From positions 1-7,726 of the forward strand of contig JAPHSB010000057.1 of NCBI GenBank assembly GCA_026193295.1: a stretch of DNA of 7,726 nt. The letters run 5' to 3'. Positions 1 through 5,734 of this stretch are shown piece by piece; the first letter of the stretch is position 1, and each line of letters opens with the position of its first letter. The notes beneath the pieces are model-generated. The model was not told where the DNA came from. It was given only the letters and a program-made list of their open reading frames with translations, and searched no databases. This DNA is from Lysobacterales bacterium (lineage in GTDB: Bacteria > Pseudomonadota > Gammaproteobacteria > Xanthomonadales > SZUA-36). A program made the position numbers and the translations under genes.

Positions 1-237
1 GAGATCGAGGAGATTCAGCCCGAACTCGAATGTTCCATCCAGGCCGACTTTTGCTGGACCGGCCAGGTGTACGCTGCGCTGGAATCCTTCCAGGCGGCAA
101 AGATCGAGGAAAACTTCGCGGGCGGCGGGATCACAATCCGCGCCCGAATCCGCGCGGCTTCCTTTGACGATCTGCAGATTGTTTTGCGTGACGCGACCCG
201 TGGCGAGGCAGAGGTCAGGGAACTGGGGAATCTGTGA
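1..237 (+). CDS. YigZ/IMPACT family protein, C-terminal part (5' end outside window)
   Basis: The frame is open from base 1 and gives 78 residues before TGA at 235-237; the start lies upstream of the window. The visible part resembles the C-terminal DUF1949 ferredoxin-like domain of YigZ/IMPACT (UPF0029) proteins. It has alternating short strands and helices, an acidic first part (EIEEIQPELECS), a central F-A-G-G-G-I-T-I-R-A-R-I strand, and the closing pattern L-R-D-A-T-R-G-E-A-E-V, which resembles the 'LxDxSRGxxxV' ending of that family. The family is of uncertain function and has been linked to translation or stress regulation; bacterial members are about 200 aa, so about 60% is missing here. 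The call rests on the C-terminal domain alone, so another small alpha/beta-domain protein cannot be excluded. The stop abuts the stop of the convergent gene with no spacer. Confidence 0.62.
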   Translation, partial: EIEEIQPELECSIQADFCWTGQVYAALESFQAAKIEENFAGGGITIRARIRAASFDDLQIVLRDATRGEAEVRELGNL

Positions 238-1290
238 TCAGGGCAACCTCAAGTTGAATGTCACGCCCGGCAGGGTGGCAGCGTAGCCCGAGCCCATCAA
301 CAACGAAGGTGTGTAGTATCCGCCCTCCACGGAATTATTGAGCAGATACTCAACGATGCCCAGGCCCGCTGAAACCGTCAGGTCATAGCCATTGGGCGTG
401 CTCATGGTTGCGGATACCGAGCGCCCGTCCGCACTCGTCGCCTGGCCCCATAGCTCGCAGTAACTCCTTTTGCGCGTGTCCTCCGAAGGCCCGCGCAGTT
501 TGCTTTCCACGCGGCCCTTGAGAAACGCCTGCACGGGGCCGCTGCCCAGAAGCCCCTGCATCCAGCGCAGGCGACGCAGCCATGCGATCGTGGCTGACGG
601 CAGCGACATGTACACCTCGATATCGGGCACGCCGGTGCTGACGTAGGCCGTATAAACGTCACCCCAGGGAATGGTGACGGCGGTGCGCTCTGCGTGGGCA
701 AAAGGTATCTTGCGGGTTTTCCAGGCCAGCGGCACCGTTTCCAGGCGGCCATCGCGCCGAATGCGGCCCCCTTTGCCCAAGCCTTCCACGCTGGTCTTGG
801 CAGTGCCCGGACTCGCCCCGCCGGTCATTTCGAACGCCAACTGCAGTTCGGTCGCCGCCGGCAGGGCCTCTACCAGGCTGGCCGCGAGGCAGTCCGAGGG
901 TACAACGTCGAACCCGACACCGGGAACCAACGCGACGTCCGCGCGCCTGGCAGCCTCCGCGCGCGCGTGTGCGAATTGGAAAACATCGATTTCCCCCGTG
1001 ACGTCCAGGTAGTGCACGCCTTCGGCCAGGCATGCATCGATCATCGGCCCTGCGGTCACGGAAAACGGCCCGGCGCAATGCAACACCAATGTCGCTCCAT
1101 GGATGCCTTCGCGAATATCCCGCCCGTCTTCGAGCGCAAACGCTTTCCACTCGAGGCCCAGGGTTTCCGCGACGGCGCTGACAGCCGCCCGGTCGCGCCC
1201 GGCGAGGACCGGCCGAAGCCCGCGGCGAGCCGCCTCCCCGGCCATCAACTTGCCCGTATACCCGGTTGCTCCGTATATGATCCAGCTCAT
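238..1290 (-). CDS. Saccharopine dehydrogenase-like / trans-acting enoyl reductase family NAD(P)-binding oxidoreductase
   Basis: A 350-aa protein. The N-terminus MSWIIYGATGYTGKL carries the Rossmann dinucleotide-binding loop GATGYTG at residues 7-13, followed by a helix and the conserved GRD at 31-33. Further family features are HCAGPF (71-76), the Y-L-D-V-T-G-E segment (94-100) and a P-G-V-G-F-D-V-V-P-S-D segment (123-133). These are typical of the saccharopine dehydrogenase/SCCPDH group, which includes trans-acting enoyl reductases of lipid synthesis. The substrate here is unknown; lysine metabolism is unlikely, because members of this layout rarely act on saccharopine. The start is the ATG at 1288-1290, because the Rossmann strand begins there. 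An upstream TTG at 1327-1329 would add 13 residues that do not look like the family. It lies 45 nt downstream of the winged-helix gene on the same strand and is probably cotranscribed with it. Family call firm, reaction unknown. Confidence 0.88.
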   Translation of the reverse strand: MSWIIYGATGYTGKLMAGEAARRGLRPVLAGRDRAAVSAVAETLGLEWKAFALEDGRDIREGIHGATLVLHCAGPFSVTAGPMIDACLAEGVHYLDVTGEIDVFQFAHARAEAARRADVALVPGVGFDVVPSDCLAASLVEALPAATELQLAFEMTGGASPGTAKTSVEGLGKGGRIRRDGRLETVPLAWKTRKIPFAHAERTAVTIPWGDVYTAYVSTGVPDIEVYMSLPSATIAWLRRLRWMQGLLGSGPVQAFLKGRVESKLRGPSEDTRKRSYCELWGQATSADGRSVSATMSTPNGYDLTVSAGLGIVEYLLNNSVEGGYYTPSLLMGSGYAATLPGVTFNLRLP

Positions 1291-1335
1291 GCGCTGCTCA
1301 CTCTGACAGGGAAATGGGCGCCGTATCAACCGGCT

Positions 1336-1809
1336 CTAGAACAGGCTGCCCTGCTCACGTGTGTCCGCCGGCGATGGCTGCTTCCGGGACTTCTTCTCTT
1401 CCTCCGCCTGAAGTTTCGGGGACTTTGGTTCGGCCACGGGTTGCTCCGGACTCACGGGCGCAGTTGCCTTCGGCACAGGCGGCGCCGCGCCCGCATCGAC
1501 TTCGGGATGCTGCTCCTGTTGCCCGGCCCGGGTCACGAGAGTCAGCAGTTTGCCAACCGTGCAGTGGGATTCCAGGTCATGCCTCAGGGATTTGCGCCGG
1601 TTGATACGGTAGCGGTTGCAGCGGCCCTGCTTGGTGACGGTCAGGAAACCTTCGTTCTGCAGATCGCGTACGATCTTCTGCACGGCGCGCTCGGTGATCC
1701 CAACTGCCGCCGCCACATCCCGAAGGCGAGCCTCCCGGTTGCGGGAAAGACAAACCAGGACATGCCCGTAGTTGCTGAAGAAAGTCCAATCGCCCATGAT
1801 AAGCCCCAT
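1336..1809 (-). CDS. Winged-helix DNA-binding regulator (MarR/ArsR-like fold) with long disordered tail
   Basis: A 157-aa protein if started at the ATG 1807-1809. An ATG four codons later (1795-1797), preceded by GGGG, is equally possible, and the resulting start MGDWTFF fits the family well. Residues 8-70 form a winged helix: WTFFSNYGHVLVCLSR, then the helix-turn-helix L-R-D-V-A-A-A-V-G-I-T-E-R-A-V-Q-K-I-V (29-47), and a wing with T-K-Q-G-R-C-N-R-Y-R-I (59-69). A following helix carries SLRHDLESHCTVGKLL (74-89). This matches a small family of stand-alone winged-helix proteins loosely annotated as MarR- or ArsR-like. Residues 95-152 are a Pro/Glu/Ala/Lys-rich, probably disordered tail that ends in QGSLF at the extreme C-terminus. 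It is divergent from nhaA and upstream of the saccharopine-dehydrogenase-like gene, so it may control either or itself; this is inference. No ligand site is recognisable. Confidence 0.8.
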   Translation of the reverse strand: MGLIMGDWTFFSNYGHVLVCLSRNREARLRDVAAAVGITERAVQKIVRDLQNEGFLTVTKQGRCNRYRINRRKSLRHDLESHCTVGKLLTLVTRAGQQEQHPEVDAGAAPPVPKATAPVSPEQPVAEPKSPKLQAEEEKKSRKQPSPADTREQGSLF

Positions 1810-1853
1810 GCGGGTCTCGCCCGGCTGCTCCTGCGGCCGCAACGCATGGATGA

Positions 1854-1882
1854 ATGATATTTCGTGTTTATATTTTCTGCAA
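1854..1882 (-). promoter_or_regulatory. Candidate sigma-70-type promoter for the winged-helix gene
   Basis: On the minus strand, TTGCAG (1882-1877) is followed by exactly 17 nt and then TATCAT (1859-1854), matching 3/6 and 5/6 positions of the -35 and -10 consensus. Transcription would start near 1847, leaving a leader of about 38 nt before the ATG at 1809. It lies in the AT-rich divergent region, which raises the chance of coincidental matches. Seen by eye only. Confidence 0.45.
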
Positions 1883-1917
1883 ACTTGAGCTAGCCAAGAG
1901 GCAGCATAGCCATAACT

Positions 1918-1992
1918 ATGATTGTTAAGAAAACACAATAAGCAATTGATTTACTGAAAGAATTTCACGAGCTTGAATCGGCCAGCGGCCTG
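1918..1992 (+). other. Interrupted 5' segment of nhaA: in-frame ATG, early TAA, then conserved N-terminus without ATG
   Basis: ATG at 1918-1920 is in the same frame as the nhaA body and reads MIVKKTQ before TAA at 1939-1941. After the stop the frame continues as AIDLLKEFHELESASG and runs straight into the membrane-helix sequence annotated from 1993. The E-S-A-S-G motif is typical of the NhaA N-terminus, so protein-like sequence extends upstream of any conventional start after the stop. Candidate initiators in this stretch are only non-standard: ATT at 1945 (which would give 389 aa, close to the 388 aa of E. coli NhaA), CTG at 1954 and CTG at 1990. No good ribosome-binding site precedes any of them; AAGAGG at 1896-1901 is 16 nt from the ATG, too far for the usual spacing. 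A CAA-to-TAA change, a sequencing error, re-initiation or a seven-codon leader peptide would each explain it. Confidence 0.6.
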
Positions 1993-3114
1993 TTGTTGAT
2001 CGGCGCAACCGTTATTGCTCTCATGTTGGCCAATATCCCGGCCACGCTGGCGACATACAACAGTCTGCTGGGGCTGCACTTGACGGTGACACTCGGCGGC
2101 ATCGGCGTCGACAAGCCGCTGTTGCTCTGGATCAACGATGCGCTGATGGTGCTGTTCTTCATGCTGGTCGGCCTGGAACTGAAGCGCGAAGTAGTAGAGG
2201 GACAACTCAGCCGACTCGACCAGGTAGCCCTGCCCATCCTTGCAGCGCTGGGCGGCCTGGTTGTGCCTGCGGCCATCTACTGGTTCATCAACGGCGACTT
2301 CGAGAGCCAGCGAAACGGTTGGGCCATCCCGACGGCGATCGACATCGCTTTTGCCCTGGCCATGCTCGCGCTGCTCGGCTCCAGGGTCCCGACCTCGTTG
2401 AAAGTCTTCCTGGCCACCATCGCCATCGTTGACGACATCGCGGCCATCGTCATCATCGCCATGTTCTATACGTCGGATCTCAGCATCGTTTCACTGTCCC
2501 TGGCGGGCCTGGGAATCGTGGTGCTTGCCGCGCTGAACCGGGCCAGGGTCATGCGCCTGGCGCCCTATATGTTGACCGCGCTCTTCATCTGGTTCTGCGT
2601 ATTGAAGTCAGGCGTGCACGCAACTTTGGCCGGCGTCGTGGTGGCGGCGTTCATCCCTCTGCGCGCGGAAGACGACCACTCGCCCGCCCGTCACCTGGAA
2701 CACATGCTTCACCCCTGGGTTGCCTATGCCGTGTTGCCTGTTTTCGCCTTCGCGAACGCGGGGGTTTCTTTTCTCGGGATGAACCGGGATAGCCTGGCCA
2801 ACGGGGTGCCGCTGGGGATCATTCTGGGCCTGTTCCTGGGCAAGCAGGTCGGCGTTTTCGGGATGGTCGTGCTGGCGCGGCTGCTGCGTGTCGCCAGGCT
2901 ACCCGAAGGCGTGACCTGGCCACAGGTTTACGGGGTCGCGATTCTCTGTGGGGTCGGATTTACCATGAGCCTGTTCATCGGTACCCTGGCGTTCGAACAC
3001 GGAAACTTCGAACTGCTGCCCGGCGTCAAGCTGGGAGTCCTGGTGGGTTCACTGCTTTCGGCCGGGTTCGGCCTGTTGGTGTTACACCTGGCGCTGCCGC
3101 GCAAGGTCGGCTGA
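1993..3114 (+). CDS. nhaA: NhaA-type Na+/H+ antiporter (true 5' end uncertain)
   Basis: An inner-membrane antiporter that exports Na+ (or Li+) in exchange for protons, for pH and sodium homeostasis. From the TTG at 1993 it is 373 aa; adding the conserved segment upstream gives 389, like the E. coli protein. Family landmarks are LLWINDALMVLFFMLVGLE (44-62), GWAIPTAIDIAFALAMLALL (109-128), IAIVDDIAAIVII (143-155) with the Asp147-Asp148 pair equivalent to E. coli Asp163/Asp164, SGVHATLAGVVV (206-217), HPWVAYAVLPVFAFANAGVS (240-259), Lys284 (E. coli Lys300), and GVGFTMSLFIGTLAF (320-334). Asp117 matches Asp133, but the preceding residue is Ile116 where E. coli has Thr132. About 11-12 hydrophobic segments are visible. 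TTG 1993 is only the first conventional initiator after the in-frame stop; it would cut into the first membrane helix and has no Shine-Dalgarno sequence. It is divergent from the winged-helix gene, and no LysR-type NhaR is in view. Confidence 0.9.
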   Translation: MLIGATVIALMLANIPATLATYNSLLGLHLTVTLGGIGVDKPLLLWINDALMVLFFMLVGLELKREVVEGQLSRLDQVALPILAALGGLVVPAAIYWFINGDFESQRNGWAIPTAIDIAFALAMLALLGSRVPTSLKVFLATIAIVDDIAAIVIIAMFYTSDLSIVSLSLAGLGIVVLAALNRARVMRLAPYMLTALFIWFCVLKSGVHATLAGVVVAAFIPLRAEDDHSPARHLEHMLHPWVAYAVLPVFAFANAGVSFLGMNRDSLANGVPLGIILGLFLGKQVGVFGMVVLARLLRVARLPEGVTWPQVYGVAILCGVGFTMSLFIGTLAFEHGNFELLPGVKLGVLVGSLLSAGFGLLVLHLALPRKVG

Positions 3115-3115
3115 T

Positions 3116-3655
3116 TCAGTCTTCGCAGAACGCCATAAAACCGGCAAGGAAGGCTTCCAGGCGCTCGCGGAGTTCCTGGTCGGTCAACTCCCCGTCCGCG
3201 AACCGCTTGTGCGCCTGCGAGACCAGGAGACGCCCGCCCGACCAATGTCGGGCGCCAAGTGTGCGCCATACCGGCAGCCAGGCCGTTTGAGCCGAGATCG
3301 TGCCGAATCCCCCTGGCGACGCACCGATGACCGCGACCGGCTTGTCCCGAAATACGTTGCGGATGTCGCCGGAAGGCCGTGACAACCAATCGATCGCGTT
3401 CTTGAGCACACCCGGCATGGAATTGTTGTATTCGGGGCTGGCCAACAGCACCCCGTCCGCGGCTGCAACCTGCCGCTGCAAGGCTTCCACCGCAGAGGGA
3501 AATCGTTCGGACTCGACATCCGCGTTGTATAGCGGAATATTATCGAGACTCCCAATCCGGACCGCTTCGGGATGGAGATCCCGGGCTGCCCGCAACAGCG
3601 CGGTATTGTAGGAATGTCTCCTGAGACTGCCCGACAGGCCGAGAATCTGGCTCAT
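3116..3655 (-). CDS. NAD(P)H-dependent FMN/quinone reductase, ChrR/YieF type
   Basis: A 179-aa cytoplasmic flavoprotein of the NADPH-dependent FMN reductase (flavodoxin-like) family. The N-terminal strand and FMN-phosphate loop are I-L-G-L-S-G-S-L-R-R-H-S-Y-N-T (4-18). The segment IPLYNADVE (40-48) and the family signature SPEYNNSMPGVLKNAIDWLSRP (73-94) are close to E. coli YieF/ChrR, which reduces quinones, FMN and, incidentally, chromate. IGASPGGFGT (110-119) is the second flavin-contacting loop. The start is the ATG at 3653-3655, preceded by AGGAGGA seven bases away on average; upstream sequence in the frame is a shadow of fadH. It begins 47 nt after the fadH stop, so it may be the last cistron of that operon, with its own strong ribosome-binding site. 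Physiological substrate unknown; family call firm. Confidence 0.88.
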   Translation of the reverse strand: MSQILGLSGSLRRHSYNTALLRAARDLHPEAVRIGSLDNIPLYNADVESERFPSAVEALQRQVAAADGVLLASPEYNNSMPGVLKNAIDWLSRPSGDIRNVFRDKPVAVIGASPGGFGTISAQTAWLPVWRTLGARHWSGGRLLVSQAHKRFADGELTDQELRERLEAFLAGFMAFCED

Positions 3656-3660
3656 GGCTA

Positions 3661-3667
3661 TCCTCCT
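3661..3667 (-). promoter_or_regulatory. Strong ribosome-binding site of the FMN reductase gene
   Basis: AGGAGGA on the minus strand, five bases before the ATG at 3655. It fixes that start over longer in-frame readings that run into fadH. Confidence 0.75.
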
Positions 3668-3702
3668 GGGTTGCGACCGGTCATTTGGCTGCCGGCCATA
3701 CG

Positions 3703-5733
3703 CTAGATTATCGCCGCCAGTTCCGAACCCTGCCGGATCGCCCGCTTCGCATCCAGTTCGGCAGCCACATCGGCGCCGCCAATCAAACGGACGTTGAAGC
3801 CGGCGGCCTTTAGTGGCTCCTGCAGGTCCCGCCTCGGTAATTGACCTGCGCAAATGACCACGTTATCCACTTCCAGCAACATGTCCTCACCGGCGTGTCG
3901 AATATGCAGACCTCGATCGTCAATGCGGCGGTACTCCACGCCCGCCAGCATTTTGACGCCACGCTGGCGCAGGCTCAGGCGATGCACCCAGCCGGTGGTC
4001 TTGCCCAGGTTCTTGCCGGGCTTGCTGCTCTTGCGCTGCAGCAGCCATATTTCACGGGCCAGGGGCGCGGGCTCGGCGCGGACACCGTTCACACCGCCGC
4101 GGGCCGACAACGTCATATCGATGCCCCACTGGCGCGCGAACTCTTCCGCCGTAGGCAGATCCGAAGGGTCGTGCGGCGGGTGCCCGAGAAACTCGGCGAC
4201 GTCGAAACCAATGCCACCGGCACCCACGATGGCGACCCGCGGTCCGACCTTGGCACCATGCTTGAGTACGTCGATGTAACTGAGCACCCTGGGGTTATCC
4301 ATGCCGGCAATGCCGGGGTTTCGTGGCGTCACACCGGTGGCCAGGATCACTTCGTCGAAGCCGCTGAGCCGATCGGGGGTTGCCTCGGCCCCCAGTTTCA
4401 ACTCGACCCCGTGCAACTCCAGTTGCCGGCGGAAGTAGGCCAGGGTCTCGGCGAACTCCTCTTTGCCGGGAACCCGCCTGGCCATGTTGAACTGGCCACC
4501 GATTTCGGACGCCGATTCGAACAGGGTCACACGGTGACCGCGCTGCGCCGCGACGCAGGAAAAGGCCAGCCCGGCCGGTCCTGCGCCTACCACCGCCAGC
4601 GACCTGGGTTGGGCTGTGGGCAGGTAATTCAGTTCCGTCTCGCGGCAGGCGCGCGGGTTCAGCAGGCAGGAGGCAACCTGGCGGCTGAAGGTGTGATCGA
4701 GGCAGGCCTGGTTGCAGGCTATGCAGACATTGATCTCGTCTGCCCTGCCGGTGGCGGCCTTGTTGACGAAATCCGCATCCGCGAGCAACGGGCGCGCCAT
4801 CGAGACCATGTCGGCGTCACCGTCCGCCAGGACTTTCTCCGCCACGGCAGGTGTATTGATACGGTTGGTTGTGACCAAAGGGATTCCGACTTCTCCCTTG
4901 AGTTTGCGGGTAACCCACGAGAACCCCGCCCGCGGCACCATCGTTGCAATGGTCGGGATCCGCGCCTCGTGCCAGCCGATCCCGGTATTGATAAGCGTGG
5001 CGCCAGCCGCCTCGACGGCCTTGGCCTGTGCGACGATCTCTTCCCAGTTATTGCCGTCGGGGACCAGGTCAAGCATCGACAGGCGGTAGATGATGATGAA
5101 CCGGGACCCGGTTGCGGCCCGGATGCGCCGCACGATTTCTATCGCGATCCGATAGCGGTTGGCGGCCTCGCCACCCCACTCGTCGTCTCGTTTGTTGGCG
5201 CGGGGCGTCGTGAATTCGTTAATGAAATAGCCTTCCGAACCCATCACTTCGACGCCGTCATAACCCGCTTTCTGCGCCAGGCGGGCCGCGCGCACAAACC
5301 CCCGGATCTGGCGCTCGATGCCGCGCCGAGTCAGCGCCCGCGGCTTGAAGGGAGTGATCGGCGATTGCACGGCGCTCGGCGCGACCGTGAGAGGATGATA
5401 ACCGTAGCGTCCGGCATGCAGAATCTGCATGCAGATTCGCCCACCCTCTTCATGGACAGCGCGGGTCACCTTGCGGTGGTGCCTGACCTGCCAGGGAAAG
5501 ATCATCGACGAGGAAAAAGGCGCCAGCCAGCCGCGTATGGTCGGCGCCATGCCCCCCGTGACAATCAGTCCCACGCCGCCAGCCGCGCGTTCCGCAAAGT
5601 AGGCTGCCAATTTCGAATAGTCCCCGGCATGGTCTTCCAGGCCGGTGTGCATTGAACCCATCAGCACCCGGTTCCTGAGTGTGACGAAGCCCAGGTCGAG
5701 TGGCGCGAGCAGGTGCGGAAAGGACTCAGTCAT
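3703..5733 (-). CDS. fadH: NADPH-dependent 2,4-dienoyl-CoA reductase
   Basis: A 676-aa iron-sulfur flavoprotein (E. coli FadH has 672 aa) that reduces 2,4-dienoyl-CoA to 3-enoyl-CoA, letting beta-oxidation proceed through unsaturated fatty acids. The N-terminal FMN-binding TIM barrel (1 to about 330) carries LDLGFVTLRNRVLMGSMHTG (12-31), the catalytic Tyr169 in MGSEGYFINEF and His255 in GIGWHEARIPTIAT. The [4Fe-4S] cluster cysteines are Cys337, Cys340, Cys344 and Cys356, in C-I-A-C-N-Q-A-C and S-C-L-L-N-P. An FAD loop VVGAGPAGLA (381-390) and a second dinucleotide loop VGAGGIGFD (503-511) follow; the late K-T-T-G-W-V-H-R (578-585) and DNVVICAGQ (623-631) are also like E. coli. No key residue is missing. 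The ATG at 5731-5733 follows the mtiP stop by 1 nt and is served by GGAGGG (5747-5742) inside the end of mtiP, so translation is probably coupled. Confidence 0.95.
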   Translation of the reverse strand: MTESFPHLLAPLDLGFVTLRNRVLMGSMHTGLEDHAGDYSKLAAYFAERAAGGVGLIVTGGMAPTIRGWLAPFSSSMIFPWQVRHHRKVTRAVHEEGGRICMQILHAGRYGYHPLTVAPSAVQSPITPFKPRALTRRGIERQIRGFVRAARLAQKAGYDGVEVMGSEGYFINEFTTPRANKRDDEWGGEAANRYRIAIEIVRRIRAATGSRFIIIYRLSMLDLVPDGNNWEEIVAQAKAVEAAGATLINTGIGWHEARIPTIATMVPRAGFSWVTRKLKGEVGIPLVTTNRINTPAVAEKVLADGDADMVSMARPLLADADFVNKAATGRADEINVCIACNQACLDHTFSRQVASCLLNPRACRETELNYLPTAQPRSLAVVGAGPAGLAFSCVAAQRGHRVTLFESASEIGGQFNMARRVPGKEEFAETLAYFRRQLELHGVELKLGAEATPDRLSGFDEVILATGVTPRNPGIAGMDNPRVLSYIDVLKHGAKVGPRVAIVGAGGIGFDVAEFLGHPPHDPSDLPTAEEFARQWGIDMTLSARGGVNGVRAEPAPLAREIWLLQRKSSKPGKNLGKTTGWVHRLSLRQRGVKMLAGVEYRRIDDRGLHIRHAGEDMLLEVDNVVICAGQLPRRDLQEPLKAAGFNVRLIGGADVAAELDAKRAIRQGSELAAII
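5421..5438. repeat. Perfect 18-bp palindrome inside fadH, overlapping a 9-bp-arm inverted repeat
   Basis: GAATCTGCATGCAGATTC equals its own reverse complement. It overlaps GCATGCAGA / TCTGCATGC (5414-5422 and 5424-5432, one base between), so GCATGCAGA also occurs twice in direct orientation 13 bp apart (5414 and 5427). It encodes R-I-C-M-Q-I-L-H-A, part of the conserved QILHxGR segment of the FMN domain, so codon choice within a constrained protein could create it by chance. Confidence 0.9.
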
Positions 5734-5734
5734 C

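Noticed and set aside
694..1857. A 387-codon plus-strand open frame across the oxidoreductase and regulator genes
   Set aside because: It runs antisense through two genes with recognisable domains and their 45-nt spacer and resembles no protein family.
1869..1874. TATATT as a plus-strand -10 element for nhaA
   Set aside because: No acceptable -35 sequence lies 16-18 bp upstream, and AT-rich sequence makes such hexamers common.
1810..1938. 43-residue N-terminal extension of the winged-helix gene from an ATG at 1938
   Set aside because: It would run through the candidate promoter and the AT-rich gap, and the added residues show no family similarity.
3656..3702. Possible terminator between fadH and the FMN reductase (palindrome GACCGGTC at 3675-3682)
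   Set aside because: The stem is only 4 bp per arm with no loop and no following T-run.
3656..3853. 66-residue upstream extension of the FMN reductase frame
   Set aside because: It overlaps the fadH end and is separated from the conserved start by a strong AGGAGGA site that serves ATG 3655.
3841..5655. A 604-codon open frame on the plus strand opposite fadH
   Set aside because: It is fully antisense to a well-conserved enzyme, has no recognisable domain, and is rich in Arg, Gly, His and Gln as expected from a GC-rich antisense shadow.
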